Positions 9,223 to 18,980 of a stretch of DNA of 64,000 bases are shown here, in pieces. The first letter of the stretch is position 1. Every line of letters begins with the position of its first letter. Source of the DNA: Synergistaceae bacterium. GTDB lineage: Bacteria; Synergistota; Synergistia; Synergistales; Aminobacteriaceae. The notes below the pieces were generated by a model. It was not told the origin of the DNA. It saw only the letters and a program-made list of their open reading frames with translations, and did not search any database. The position numbers were made by a program, and so were the translations under genes. Where the stretch lies: the NCBI GenBank assembly GCA_009783355.1, contig WRHH01000003.1, forward strand, positions 52,475 to 116,474, written 5' to 3'.

Positions 9223-10506
9223 TTACACTACCAGAGCGCGTACGTTGCTGAATGCTTCATGTTCTTTTTTAATTGCTATTTGTTCCAAGATATCCACAAG
9301 TTTGTACATTTCTTCATAGGAGACATACAAGGCGACAGGCACGAGACGTATCACATCGGGTTCGCGGAAGTCGGGCGTGACGTTTCGCACTTTCAGCGCT
9401 TGACAAATCTTGTACGCTTCTTGATGCTCCAGACTCACGTGTCCTCCGCGCCTGTTATCATCGCGGGGATTCCCCACGTTATACCCATGCTCCGCCAGCC
9501 TTTGATCAATAAGATACATCAGATACGCAGTTATGTGCAGCGATTTTTCCCGAATTTCTTTCATGCCCGCCTCGCAGTAAATATCCAACGCTCCCTTTAC
9601 GCCGGCCATGGACAGGATAGGCGGAGTGCCTATCAGCCAGCCGTCAGCATCCTTCGAATGCTCGTGCCGGTGGTCGAGCCGGAACTGAGTTTCCTTTACA
9701 TTTCCGAACCAGCCAGCGAGTCCAGGCGCTTTATCAAAGTGCTTCCTGTTGATATATAAACCCGCAATGGAACCGGGGCCTCCCGATAGATATTTGTATG
9801 TGCACCATACCGCGAAATCGGCGTCCAGCTTGGCAAAATCATGAGCGACCGATCCGATAGAGTGGCAGAGGTCCCAGCCGATAATTATTGAACGCTTGCG
9901 CGCTTCGTCAGTTATCCGTTGCATGTCCAAAAGCTGCGAACTCCTATAAAGTACTGCCGGTAGTAGAATAAGCGCCACATCACCGCTCATCGCGGAAATG
10001 ACGTCGTCCTCTGAAAGCGTTCGGCCATCTCTACTTGCCACAATTTTTACTGCATCCACCGGGTCATAGCCCTTAATTCTTACAAGGCTTTCCACCGCAT
10101 GACGGTCAGTAGGAAAGTTTAGGTCGTCCATCAGAATTTTGTAACGCTCGCCGGTAGGTTTATAAAATGTTGCTGCGCACTGATGGATATTCACAGTGGT
10201 GCTGTTGGCTGTAGTGACTTCATTGGCCTGAGCTCCTATGAGAGTCGCCATCATTGCCCCTATGCGGGCTGGATAATAAAAGTATTTACTGTCCTTTATT
10301 GACCATATATCAATACCGTTGCCTTTCCAGTCGTCAAGAGCCAGCAGAATTTCACGTTCGGCGTCCTTCGAACAAAGCCCTAAAGAATTTCCATCAACGT
10401 AAATGTTGCCTTCGCGAATGTAAAACCGTTCACGGAAATTTCTCAACGGGTCCTGTAAATCCAACTTTTTTGCGTACTCTATTCCAAGTTCAAATGTACG
10501 ATTCAT
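9223..10506 (-). CDS. kynU: Kynureninase
   Basis: PLP enzyme that hydrolyses L-kynurenine to anthranilate and L-alanine. In the 427-residue product the PLP lysine is Lys238 in WCTYKYLSGGPGS, with the cofactor-binding Asp212 and His215 in WDLCHSIGS; length is typical. The ATG at 10506 lies 4 bases after the stop of the upstream M16 peptidase gene, so both are co-transcribed and probably coupled; a longer start at 10563 would overlap that gene. No tryptophan dioxygenase or kynurenine formamidase is present, and the dioxygenase step needs oxygen. An anaerobe would therefore more likely use kynurenine from outside than make it (inference). Confidence 0.93.
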   Translation of the reverse strand: MNRTFELGIEYAKKLDLQDPLRNFRERFYIREGNIYVDGNSLGLCSKDAEREILLALDDWKGNGIDIWSIKDSKYFYYPARIGAMMATLIGAQANEVTTANSTTVNIHQCAATFYKPTGERYKILMDDLNFPTDRHAVESLVRIKGYDPVDAVKIVASRDGRTLSEDDVISAMSGDVALILLPAVLYRSSQLLDMQRITDEARKRSIIIGWDLCHSIGSVAHDFAKLDADFAVWCTYKYLSGGPGSIAGLYINRKHFDKAPGLAGWFGNVKETQFRLDHRHEHSKDADGWLIGTPPILSMAGVKGALDIYCEAGMKEIREKSLHITAYLMYLIDQRLAEHGYNVGNPRDDNRRGGHVSLEHQEAYKICQALKVRNVTPDFREPDVIRLVPVALYVSYEEMYKLVDILEQIAIKKEHEAFSNVRALVV

Positions 10507-10510
10507 AATT

Positions 10511-13510
10511 CTACTTTTTCTGTTCGTCAAAAGGATAGATGATGGATTTATAGAGTTCGGCATTTTCCAGTATGACCGATTCTCCGCCCGCAGTTGAGCG
10601 GACTCCTCTTTCCATGGCGAGGGTCAGGTGTTTCGATAAGGCGGTCAGGTCTTCTGAGGTAACTGATTTAATTTCCCTCAAGATGTTCAGCTTATAGTCG
10701 TCGGGGTAACCCTGGTATTTATTGAACATCGCATTCATCGCGCCGTTCAGCTCGCCTTCGGGAATGGTATGCTGAGAGAAAATTCTTATTATGTAGCGGT
10801 TTACGTCATCTTGAGTCAGGCCGTGGCTGGCGGCAAAGTTCGCCGCTCCGTCGTAAGCTGCGAATGTCTCCGTAACAGAGGGGTCGCGGTAGGAAACAAA
10901 GACCAGCCCGTGCCTGTCTGCCAATGACCAGCAGCTGTAAGCGCCTATCGTGTACCGAACCGTTGGAGTAAGATAAGCGTCTGCCAATATTTCCGCTATT
11001 GGCAGTAGCTTTCCGCTATATCGAAGCCCTATGTCGCCGTAAGCGGCAAAGGCAAGATTGTATTGCACGGATGCGTCAATGACCATCCCTTCAGTATCTT
11101 GCGGCTTTTGCAACGAGCTCAAGTTGGCAACGGGCGCCACTCCTTCTGTTAAGTGTCCCAATAGAACGCCCGCATTCTTTTCGAATGTCTCTATGCCCTC
11201 GGCGTTTCCCGCGAACATTACAACAACGCCGTCTTCGAACTTTATCATGTCGCGCACCTTCCGGAGCTTCTTTATGAAACCTTCGGGGTCGTCCTCCAGC
11301 AATTTCTGCGCTTCGGATAGAAACCGGTAATAGTCTATTCCATTTATATAGGCGCTATAGGCGTATCTATCGAAACGGGCGGCAATTGCCCGGCTATACA
11401 TTATGCTCTGAGGGCTGTCGTTTATTGTTTTACGGTTGGAGCTTTTAAGACGGCCTATAACTCCCATAATAGTATCAACGTCGGAAACGTCGGTGTCGAT
11501 AAGCATCTCGCGCACCAGTTCCACAGCCTCTGCGTAGTCTCCGTTTATCGCGAACCACTGGATGTTGAAAATTGGCTTGAAGGAGTAATCATATAACTCC
11601 CTTGAGCCAACTGAAGCGCCAAATCTATACAGGTAGCGCGACATTTTGGTCTTAAGCGCCGTGAGATCGTAGCTCTTTGTCCGGACTTCTCCCATCAAAC
11701 CTGCATATAGGTTCAGGTAGTGCAGCTCTTCCAATGTTACAGCCGCAGAGTTGAAATCTATGCCCGTAAGGTTAAGCCCGCCGGTGGACGATTTCGTGAC
11801 ATATGTCTTAATTCCGCCCTGCGAACGCTCTCTTATATCATAACTCTTGACTTCAACCGGCAGGGTCTCTACCGTTACGGCTGAAAGGCGCTCAAGGAGT
11901 TCTGCGGGCGTCTCGGCTTCTGACATGGCGGCGAGCGTCCTGTTCGCCTCAATTATTCGGGCGATATCCTCACTTGACATGCCCGCCTTTATGTCGTCGA
12001 GCTGAGAGCGAAGCTGTTCGTCCAACTTCTCTTTCAAACCCGGAGCGGGGACGGTCGTCACAAGTACGCTATGCGGGTTACCGGAAATGAATTTCCCGAC
12101 CATAGCTTCCAAATAGCCTGTCGTATAATTCGCTTTTGCGAACTCTATTGCGTCTAAGTATTCGTTCCAGTTATTGTAACCATAGCCTAAAGAACCATGC
12201 CAGGCCATTGACGAGGTTATTCTGAGGCCAATGCCGGATCGCTCGGGCATGGACATAACGTAAAACTCCTCGGCGGCGATGGCGGCCTCAAGAAATTCTT
12301 TATCGAAACCGGTCTCAAGTATTTCCGCAATAGCTTCGTCAACAGCCGCTTTCAATGTTGAGCTGTCGCGCTCGTTGGCGCCCGTTGCGGAAACAGCCAG
12401 AACACAACCTACGGTTGTGGGGCTAAACATGACGCTGGTTCTCGCGTTTGGCAGCGCCTTTCGGAGTTTTCGCACAATAGGAGAGGCTTCCTCGGCCAGC
12501 ACGGTTGAAAGCATATCAAATGAGGCTAAATCAGAGGGCGGCAGCCTGCCAAGATTGAAGGCGTAATATATCACGCTATTTTCCTCCACTTTGGAGCTCA
12601 TCTCAACCGGATACTCGAACACTTCAGTAACGGGCTTCGAGAAGTGCGCTATCACGCCATTTTCGATAACGACGTCCTTCTTGCCGAACTCATCGCAGTA
12701 TCTTCCGATAAGCTCAAGAAACGGTTCGATGTCGAGCGAGCCATAGAGAAATATCAATGCGTTTGAAGGATGATAATATGCGCGGTGGAAATTCACGCAA
12801 TCCTCGTAAGTCATTGTGAGAATGTCCGCAGGAAAACCGCCGGAATTATTCGCCGCTGTGCTTTCAGGATACAGTGTTCTCAGCATATTACTGATAGCAG
12901 CTCTCTCAATTGTTATGGCGCCTTTCATCTCGTTATATACCGTCCCGTTGTAGTTAAGCTGCGCGTCCGCGCTCGCCAGTTCGTACCGCCACGATTCCCG
13001 CCGGAAGGTCAGCTCGTCCGTATATAGCATGGGGTGGAACACGCTGTCCATATAGTAATCCGCAATAAGCAGGAGCTGCGCCTCGGACATGGAGGCGTAT
13101 TGATAGCTGGTCATGGCGTCGTAAGTCGTGGCGTTCATGTTGGTGTTGTACGTCTGAGACATGGCGGCCAGAAACAGGTTGGGCGAGGGGTACTTTTGTG
13201 AGCCGGAAGCGCAGATATGTTCAAAAACATGCGGGATGCCCTTATTATCCAAAGCGGGAGTTTCAAAGGTTACCCGCAACGCCCTTTCCATGTCCTCATT
13301 GTCAATATGCATTACCCTCGCGCCTGTTTTATCGTGAGTGTACGTGACCGTTTTGGCGCCGATTATGTTGACAGTTCCCGTGTCTGTCACGGTAAAGCCC
13401 CGCACTCCGCTGCCGGAATCACCCCTCATTTCCGCGCGCCCCCTTCCGGATAAACTGCAAAATATGACCAAACACAGCACAACCACAACAAATCTAATAA
13501 CTCTGTTCAT
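10511..13510 (-). CDS. Exported M16C zinc metallopeptidase (presequence-protease/Cym1 family)
   Basis: A 999-residue oligopeptidase of the PreP/Cym1 type. A signal peptide occupies residues 1 to about 26 (RVIRFVVVVLCLVIFCSL). The inverted zinc motif HxxEH is HVFEH at residues 94-98, followed by the family block SGSQKYPSPNLF and NMNATTYDAMTSYQYAS. M16C enzymes enclose and degrade peptides up to about 65 residues. The ATG at 13510 has GGAGG at 8 bases; an upstream in-frame start would bury the signal peptide. It is first in a two-gene unit with kynU. It carries no C-terminal sorting tail, so it is probably periplasmic or secreted. It supports a peptide-scavenging life style. Confidence 0.92.
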   Translation of the reverse strand: MNRVIRFVVVVLCLVIFCSLSGRGRAEMRGDSGSGVRGFTVTDTGTVNIIGAKTVTYTHDKTGARVMHIDNEDMERALRVTFETPALDNKGIPHVFEHICASGSQKYPSPNLFLAAMSQTYNTNMNATTYDAMTSYQYASMSEAQLLLIADYYMDSVFHPMLYTDELTFRRESWRYELASADAQLNYNGTVYNEMKGAITIERAAISNMLRTLYPESTAANNSGGFPADILTMTYEDCVNFHRAYYHPSNALIFLYGSLDIEPFLELIGRYCDEFGKKDVVIENGVIAHFSKPVTEVFEYPVEMSSKVEENSVIYYAFNLGRLPPSDLASFDMLSTVLAEEASPIVRKLRKALPNARTSVMFSPTTVGCVLAVSATGANERDSSTLKAAVDEAIAEILETGFDKEFLEAAIAAEEFYVMSMPERSGIGLRITSSMAWHGSLGYGYNNWNEYLDAIEFAKANYTTGYLEAMVGKFISGNPHSVLVTTVPAPGLKEKLDEQLRSQLDDIKAGMSSEDIARIIEANRTLAAMSEAETPAELLERLSAVTVETLPVEVKSYDIRERSQGGIKTYVTKSSTGGLNLTGIDFNSAAVTLEELHYLNLYAGLMGEVRTKSYDLTALKTKMSRYLYRFGASVGSRELYDYSFKPIFNIQWFAINGDYAEAVELVREMLIDTDVSDVDTIMGVIGRLKSSNRKTINDSPQSIMYSRAIAARFDRYAYSAYINGIDYYRFLSEAQKLLEDDPEGFIKKLRKVRDMIKFEDGVVVMFAGNAEGIETFEKNAGVLLGHLTEGVAPVANLSSLQKPQDTEGMVIDASVQYNLAFAAYGDIGLRYSGKLLPIAEILADAYLTPTVRYTIGAYSCWSLADRHGLVFVSYRDPSVTETFAAYDGAANFAASHGLTQDDVNRYIIRIFSQHTIPEGELNGAMNAMFNKYQGYPDDYKLNILREIKSVTSEDLTALSKHLTLAMERGVRSTAGGESVILENAELYKSIIYPFDEQKK

Positions 13511-13562
13511 GTGTTTTCCTCCAAGTTTTATGCTTCTAATTATGTATATTTTGAGACAATGC

Positions 13563-13970
13563 CTAGATTTCAATCCAATTCTCAACTACAAGATCGGGAA
13601 CTCTGCTAAAGTGCTTTACATTGTTGGTTACCAAAATAGCTTTTCTAATTTTGGCGCAAGAAGCTATCATTAGCTCAGCAGCAGCAACAGGTATGCCCTT
13701 AGCTTCTAAAAAGCATCTGATCCGCGCATACTCTTCTGCGGCAGCATCGTCAAAATCCACGATTCCAACATAAGCTACAAATCGCCTAATCGCAGCCGGA
13801 TTTTTTGTAGAGCCTTTACGCATTGCCCCATACGTCAATTCAGCATAAGTTACTGAACTGATACAGATTTCATCCTTTTTATGTTCCCAAAACGCTTGCA
13901 CGATGGAAGCAGGATTACGCTTGATAATATAGCTACAAGTGTCGGTGTCCAGCATATAAACAGCGGTCAT
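13563..13970 (-). CDS. vapC: VapC-type PIN-domain toxin
   Basis: A 135-residue PIN ribonuclease, toxin of a type II module. The first catalytic Asp lies in the N-terminal strand YMLDTDTCSYIIK; further acidic residues are in SYAELTYGA and near the conserved KAILVTNNVKHFSRVPDLVVENW end, typical of the VapC/FitB group that cuts initiator tRNA. The start has AAGGA 9 bases upstream. It lies 11 bases after the vapB antitoxin gene in the same direction and so belongs to that operon. Confidence 0.92.
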   Translation of the reverse strand: MTAVYMLDTDTCSYIIKRNPASIVQAFWEHKKDEICISSVTYAELTYGAMRKGSTKNPAAIRRFVAYVGIVDFDDAAAEEYARIRCFLEAKGIPVAAAELMIASCAKIRKAILVTNNVKHFSRVPDLVVENWIEI

Positions 13971-13981
13971 AATAAGCGTCC

Positions 13982-14227
13982 TTACAAATCTATTGGATTG
14001 GGTAGCGACATATCACGTTCAAATTCAAAATCAGGACAATGAATGGAATCAAAGAAATCTTGTACATCTTGCAAGGAATTAAATTTAGGAGTTTTTGGAA
14101 ATATAATAATCTTGAAATCCTCTTTGGCAATGAAAACTTCGCCATCCTCTAAACGAAACTGGCGCGGGATACGTACAGCCTGCGAATTGCCATTTGTAAA
14201 AACTTTCGTCGTCATAACGTTGTTCAT
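13982..14227 (-). CDS. vapB: VapB-type antitoxin with AbrB-like DNA-binding domain
   Basis: An 81-residue antitoxin. The N-terminal half is a SpoVT/AbrB swapped-hairpin fold (TTKVFTNGNSQAVRIPRQFRL), which should bind the module's own promoter. The acidic C-terminal half (FDSIHCPDFEFERDMSLPNP) should wrap the VapC toxin. Met1 and Met5 are both possible starts. The vapBC unit sits directly before the frameshifted GTPase locus. Autorepression of the pair is expected from the family, not seen directly. Confidence 0.9.
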   Translation of the reverse strand: MNNVMTTKVFTNGNSQAVRIPRQFRLEDGEVFIAKEDFKIIIFPKTPKFNSLQDVQDFFDSIHCPDFEFERDMSLPNPIDL

Positions 14228-14342
14228 TATTATACGTACCCACTTTCGTCATTAAATGTGTGTACAATAAGTATATATATTAGAACGAAAAAGTCAAATT
14301 AATATCGCACTATTTAATGCATGTCGAGACTATTTCAACAAA

Positions 14343-16147
14343 CTAAGAAAAGAATTTCCATCTGACCAACTCAGTTACTGCGTTGCATAAAAGCCCGGCA
14401 GGTATTGCCTTTGCTATATCCGACAGATATTTTCCCAAACCCTTTAGCGACCATTCATTGATTGTCTCTCTTTTCGCTTCCTCTTCGACAGCTCCAAGAA
14501 TGCCATCAAACTCATTCCGCTTATTTTCAGGAAGTTCTCCTATATGTTTTTTTACTTCCGATATTAGTTCTTTGAGTTTTTGAAGTTCATCTGGCGTAAT
14601 TCCATGACTTATGGTTGTCGTAGCAGTTGAATGGTTTTTTGCGATAGTTATAGGCGAATCTGCACCAAGTGTCGAATAATTATCTCCCATGTATGTTTCA
14701 TCTCCCCAAAAATTGCAATTTATATAGACTGCTGAAAACTTATTGTGCTCCCCTTTTTTGAGCGCTTCGTTTTCGAGTTTTGCAGCTTTCTCGATGCCAA
14801 GCGCTCTACATGTTTCAATTAACAAAGGAAATGGTTTATTATTTACATTTGTTGCGTAATATGAAATTCTCGGTTTTTGTTCCTGGAACCTTTTGTGTTC
14901 AGATAAAATTTGATACAAACAATTAACAAGGCTATTAAGATACTTTATATTACTTTCAATATCTTTTCCTTTATTAATATAAAGATTTTTTTGGCCTCGC
15001 CATTTTTGACTCCTCTTGCATAATCTCTTATATGTTCAAGCCAATACTCAATTTTTGAATTTATATCGCTCTCGCCTTGCCGCGCTTGGCAAACTATAAC
15101 GTAAACGCACTTCTCCGAAAGGAAAAACTTATGCGCGGCATGAGTGACCTCGTGGCCTGCGAAATCCCAAATTTTTATTGTCACATCTCTTTCAGTTTCT
15201 TTATAAATCTCTTTTGCTGTTATGTCTTTGGAAATTTTGCTGTACATGAATTCATGAACATCAATGCCATCCGTACTTTCAGTTTCCTTTGGCATATCGG
15301 CGGTTAAATCATGAAACCGCCTTGCGAATGAGGTTTTGCCCTCTCCTTTATTTCCAAGGATCATCAGCCTGATTTCATTGCTGTCGGTACTGCCCTTTAT
15401 ATATTCAATCAAATAAGCTGAAGTTTCCTCTATCGAGACTTCATATTGATTTCTTTCGAGCGATAAAAAAGCCTCGATATCTTTATTGTCAAGGTGAAAG
15501 TTATTTTTAAAAAGACCTTCAAACCACTCTGCCCAGTAGTGACCATTCAAATTTCGCAGTTCAGCCAAAAAACCTGAAAAATCATCTTCGTATTTTTGCA
15601 GAAATGCAGTATTGCATGAAAACATGTCGTTTCCGCTTAAAATATTCTCCGCGTCTTTAATCATAATAAATTTTATGTCATTGCTGTCACGGGTGAGCTC
15701 GTATACACAGTCGCGTTCGGAGTTGTAAAAATGAAAATGTGCGGGAGCGGCATTTGTGTTGCGACCGAGAGCGAAATCAAACGCATAACTGAGCGCTCGC
15801 TCAACTATGAATTTTCCGCCAGGAAAAAAGCGGGGGTTATTTAGGGCGCGTTTATCCTTATTAAAGAGTAAAATACAACTAAATCCAAGAGTAATAAGCC
15901 AAGCATTGAGCAAACGCGAGTAGGTTTTGCTATTAGTGTTTTTTGAGAAAAATGCATTTTGATAAACTATATATCTTGTAGCGGAAACGGATAAAAACTT
16001 TCCAGCTTCTATTTCATTCATGTCTTTATATAATTCAAATAAATCTTTCTGAAAATATCCTATTTCTCGTTGTGGTATTTCTTGTTGTGGCATTTCTTGT
16101 TGTGGCATTTTCTGTCTCTTATTCTTTTTAAAACTTGAAAATATCAT
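14343..16147 (-). pseudogene. Roc/Ras-like GTPase gene broken by a frameshift
   Basis: Two overlapping frames together give one protein of about 602 residues. Part one (16147-14945, 400 residues) starts with three MPQQE-like repeats, has a hydrophobic stretch near residue 83-95, then a GTPase domain: G1 GNKGEGKTS (265-273), G2 Thr in STDGIDV, G3 DFAGHE (328-333). It runs off frame exactly where the G4 motif is due. In the -1 frame at 14961-14975 the sequence reads NKGKD, a proper G4, and continues open through the second part (NIKYLNSLVNCLYQILSEHK) to 14343. The C-terminal part contains a GDNYSTLGADSP-like segment and a helical tail. One explanation is loss of four bases in an ATAA-type repeat. 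The architecture resembles multidomain GTPases of bacterial conflict systems. Read error or slippage on the adjacent run of seven A's cannot be excluded. Confidence 0.78.
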
Positions 16148-16250
16148 TGCATAAATGACCTCTTTCTTTGAGCTTCAGGAAAAAGCACATACCAAAATGG
16201 AAGCTTTGTGGAAACCCTACGACCTGTTCTACGCAATTCATGGTATCTGG

Positions 16251-16280
16251 CGCGGGGCGCTCTGGGGCGCGTCCCCTAAA
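16251..16280. repeat. GTAGGGG-type palindrome
   Basis: Minus strand TTTAGGGGACGCGCCCC, then AGAGCGCCCCGCG, nearly the same sequence as the palindrome at 2551-2578. A GAATTGCGTAGAA box follows about 10 bases later, as after other members. Confidence 0.65.
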
Positions 16281-16350
16281 GCTTTCATTACATGCCGACC
16301 GTGTCGTTTTCGTCAATAAAACCAGACAACCCGTAAATCAAGGTTTAAAA

Positions 16351-16378
16351 CGCGGGGCGGCAAAATGCCGCCCCCTAC
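16351..16378. repeat. GGGGCGGCATTTTGCCGCCCC palindrome
   Basis: Plus strand GGGGCGGCAAAATGCCGCCCC followed by CTAC. Its flank resembles the inner hairpin of the miniature elements at 27.4 and 63.9 kb. Confidence 0.7.
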
Positions 16379-16430
16379 ATTGTAATATGTTACGTTTACT
16401 GTTTTTTTTGATAGGGCGTTGCACCAGAAC

Positions 16431-16456
16431 TAGGGCGTTGCACGCAACGCCCCTAC
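16431..16456. repeat. Palindrome downstream of the M14 peptidase gene
   Basis: TAGGGCGTTGC, then GCAACGCCCCTAC, with a partial copy (TAGGGCGTTGCAC) 19 bases to the left at 16412. It lies just after the M14 peptidase stop and its A-rich box, and may end that transcript. Confidence 0.65.
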
Positions 16457-16468
16457 AGTTTTTGTTTT

Positions 16469-16491
16469 TAATTACGAATTCCGAATTGTTT
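16469..16491. repeat. 7-base tandem repeat abutting the M14 peptidase stop codon
   Basis: Minus strand AATTCGG AATTCGT AATTA, period 7, directly next to the TAA stop at 16492-16494, followed by AAAAACAAAAACTGTAGGGG, that is an A-rich box and a palindrome. Same repeat class as at 1.5 and 19.0 kb. Confidence 0.75.
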
Positions 16492-18870
16492 TTACTTCTT
16501 TTTCCAAACAAACGGAACTACGAAAATTGCTAACAGCAGCCCTAAGCCCATGTTGCATCCGGCGCAGTCAAGGAGGTCTTCTATGCAATCAGGAAGGCAT
16601 TTATCCGGTTCAGTTGGTCCATCCTTGGGCAGAACTTTGCGCGGGTCGTCCTTCTCAAGGCGATAGTAAGCATAGTTGTTGCTGTTGCCAACGTCATGCG
16701 ACGCTAAGCACAGAGCCTCATTAGCATCGTTGAGGAACTGAGCTATTGTAGCGTTGTATTGGTTGGTGTTCGCTATGTCGGGCTCAAACATCGCAACGGC
16801 GACGGGGCCGGCTACCTGATCAAGCGGTATTACATAAGCTCCATTTGAAAGCGTTACATTAGCCTCAGGGCGAAGGTCTGCCACGAGATATTGAGCATTG
16901 TAGGACGGATCGGGGCCTTCATGCTGCGATCCGTTTCCTCTTCCCGATATCCAGTAGTACTGGCGTAAAGGCGCCGTGGTTCCAATCTTCACTTCGTAAA
17001 ACTCAATTCTGTTCGCTTTCATGGACTCAATAATGCCGGGAATATCCAAGAAAGCCGGATCGGCGTCCATTGGCAACACATACGCTGTCGGGCGCGGTCT
17101 GTCGCGGTGCGAAGCGTTGTTCAGCGCTGCGGGTTTCCAGACTGCGCTGACAACATTGCCCTGCATGTCGAATTGCTGACGGGCGCCCTCGAAAGGAGTA
17201 TACTTCGGCGTTCCATACGTCGGGGCGGTTCCTGTCCCGGTGTATGCCGGCACTGGAGCGAACTGGTGGAGGTAAACTTTCACTTCCGGCTTAAACTCCT
17301 TACCCATTTCAACAGCTTTGGCCCGCGCTCTGGCTACGGTGTCCTTGACGACCGTATGATTGTCATATGCGGTCTGCAGCATTGATTTTGCAACTGTAAG
17401 GTGAGTAAACGCTCTCCTCGCCATGAGCAGGGATCCCATTCCGCGCACCTCGCAAAGCACCGATACTGCTCCCATCAGAGCATAGTACTGGCGGCTGGTA
17501 GCGTTGTTTCCGCCCCAAGCAAAAGCAGCGCCTCCGGTCTGATTCAAGTTGGCGGGGTTTCCGCCGTTCATGTAATGGTCGCTTCGAAGCCCGACTCTCT
17601 TGAGCTCCGCATGGAAGTTGACGCCGAACAAATTCATTCCCATATCGTCAACTTCCCTCAAAGGATTGTTCATATTATGAGCAGGGGTTACCTCTCCATC
17701 TGTTGTTCCTCCCGTAACGGTATACGGGTACATCGTCCGGCCCCCACGGGCTACATAGGTGGCAGAGCCTCTGGAAAGCGTGAAGTAACCGATTTCGTGC
17801 CCGTCCAATTCCATCTCCGGCATGATTTCCAGAAATGCGTTATGAACCATCTGAACTTCTTTCGCCTTAAGTCTCAGGTGGTCGCGGTTCATGTCCACCG
17901 TCGGGACAATGCTGGTGCGCGTCCAGAAATAGCCGCCCTCAACGTTGAAACGGGGAACACAAACGTAGTTCACCCTGTCCAGAATCTTTTCGCCAAATGC
18001 TCCCGCCATCTCGTCAAGAGTCGCCATCGCGCCCTCGGCCGCCGACACTTCGCCTCCGTGGATTGATCCTGTCTGGAAGAAGGTCACTTTGTCGTTCAAG
18101 CGTATTATTTCAGCAGCCTGTTCAAACGTCGCCCCTTCAGGGATGGGTGAATTGGTGATGATTACGCACGGTAAGTCGAAATCCATGACCGGCGTTTTGC
18201 CGAGACTGAACCAGTGCGCTTTGGGGTTCTTAGTCACTATTGCTTTGGTGAAGTTTATTACGTCTTCCTGAGTGGCAACTTGGTACAAGCCCTTTGAGGT
18301 TGTGAGCGTGGGGGTATTTGGCTGCACATAGTCAGTGAGGTTCTTTGTGTCAAATTGCTTGTCAATAATCTGATCGGTGAAGATTGATACGCTGGTTGAA
18401 TGACTCGATATCCCAGTTCGTCTTGACGGGCCGGGCTCGTAACCATTGCCTGTCCTTCTGCCCGTTTGGACTTCCATTCTGATGTACTCCTCATAGTCCA
18501 CGTTGTCTACCGAGATATAGATAAGCTTGAATACATCGTAGAACGTCTCCCCAGGCGCCGCCGGCGCAAGAGAATACACGTTATAAGCGTATGTACCCTC
18601 ATCCGCAAGATGGTATTCAATCTCGTTGGCGTCAGCTGAAACAGGGGTTACAAGAAACGTAGGCGTAGAAATATTTGTGTTCCCGTTCATACTTGTCGGA
18701 GGATTGCCGACAAGACGAATGTTCACATCATTGAACGTCCACCCCGGAAGAGGTTTCAGTATCAGCCTGGCGTGCGCAAAGGCGCTTGCGGAAAACGCCA
18801 GCAGACAAATAAGAGCTCCAACAACTACTAAAATACTGCGGTTATTACTGCGTGAAAACAATTTCAACAT
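16492..18870 (-). CDS. Exported M14 zinc carboxypeptidase with Synergistota-type sorting tail
   Basis: A 792-residue secreted metallopeptidase. Signal peptide at residues 1 to about 32 (ILVVVGALICLLAFSASAFA). Zinc ligands are His271 and Glu274 in SIHGGE and His358 in LDGHEIG, with VDMNRDHLRL between them. The N-terminal 200 residues look like a beta-rich extra domain. The C-terminus is a tripartite signal: EPDKCLPDC, a further Cys patch, AGCNMG, a hydrophobic helix and KKK. This matches the Synergistota C-terminal sorting domain and suggests processing or anchoring at the outer surface. ATG 18870 has GAAGGG 8 bases upstream and gives a normal signal peptide. The DNA for the tail is almost identical to that of the next gene. 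Confidence 0.9.
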   Translation of the reverse strand: MLKLFSRSNNRSILVVVGALICLLAFSASAFAHARLILKPLPGWTFNDVNIRLVGNPPTSMNGNTNISTPTFLVTPVSADANEIEYHLADEGTYAYNVYSLAPAAPGETFYDVFKLIYISVDNVDYEEYIRMEVQTGRRTGNGYEPGPSRRTGISSHSTSVSIFTDQIIDKQFDTKNLTDYVQPNTPTLTTSKGLYQVATQEDVINFTKAIVTKNPKAHWFSLGKTPVMDFDLPCVIITNSPIPEGATFEQAAEIIRLNDKVTFFQTGSIHGGEVSAAEGAMATLDEMAGAFGEKILDRVNYVCVPRFNVEGGYFWTRTSIVPTVDMNRDHLRLKAKEVQMVHNAFLEIMPEMELDGHEIGYFTLSRGSATYVARGGRTMYPYTVTGGTTDGEVTPAHNMNNPLREVDDMGMNLFGVNFHAELKRVGLRSDHYMNGGNPANLNQTGGAAFAWGGNNATSRQYYALMGAVSVLCEVRGMGSLLMARRAFTHLTVAKSMLQTAYDNHTVVKDTVARARAKAVEMGKEFKPEVKVYLHQFAPVPAYTGTGTAPTYGTPKYTPFEGARQQFDMQGNVVSAVWKPAALNNASHRDRPRPTAYVLPMDADPAFLDIPGIIESMKANRIEFYEVKIGTTAPLRQYYWISGRGNGSQHEGPDPSYNAQYLVADLRPEANVTLSNGAYVIPLDQVAGPVAVAMFEPDIANTNQYNATIAQFLNDANEALCLASHDVGNSNNYAYYRLEKDDPRKVLPKDGPTEPDKCLPDCIEDLLDCAGCNMGLGLLLAIFVVPFVWKKK

Positions 18871-18929
18871 TTTTCTCATCCCTTCTGATAATAAAAAATT
18901 GTTTGTTGCATTTATCATGTTTTATAAAC

Positions 18930-18948
18930 GGGCGGCAAAATGCCGCCC
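18930..18948. repeat. GGGCGGC palindrome between the two tailed peptidase genes
   Basis: GGGCGGCAAAATGCCGCCC, a perfect 7-8 bp stem, placed after the M20 gene's repeat array and A-rich box (AAAAACAAAAACAAAGG) on the minus strand. It may end that transcript. Confidence 0.7.
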
Positions 18949-18980
18949 ATTCATGTAACATCCTTTGTTTTTGTTTTTAA

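Larger units (their letters stand above)
16148..16491. other. Gene-free stretch filled with palindromic repeats
   Basis: Between the GTPase locus and the M14 peptidase gene no credible gene is seen. A small minus-strand frame here shares the residues RGRAPERP with a frame at 2.5 kb only because both read through the same palindrome. The stretch holds three palindromes and one 7-base repeat array, listed separately. Confidence 0.75.

Noticed and set aside
14986..14992. Programmed -1 frameshift on seven A's in the GTPase gene
   Set aside because: Shifting there would change the hydrophobic strand before G4 (NLYI for IFILI); a four-base loss further on fits the family better. Kept only as an alternative.
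17401..18066. Long open frame opposite the M14 peptidase gene
   Set aside because: No domain, no ribosome site; it follows from the codon use of the real gene on the other strand.
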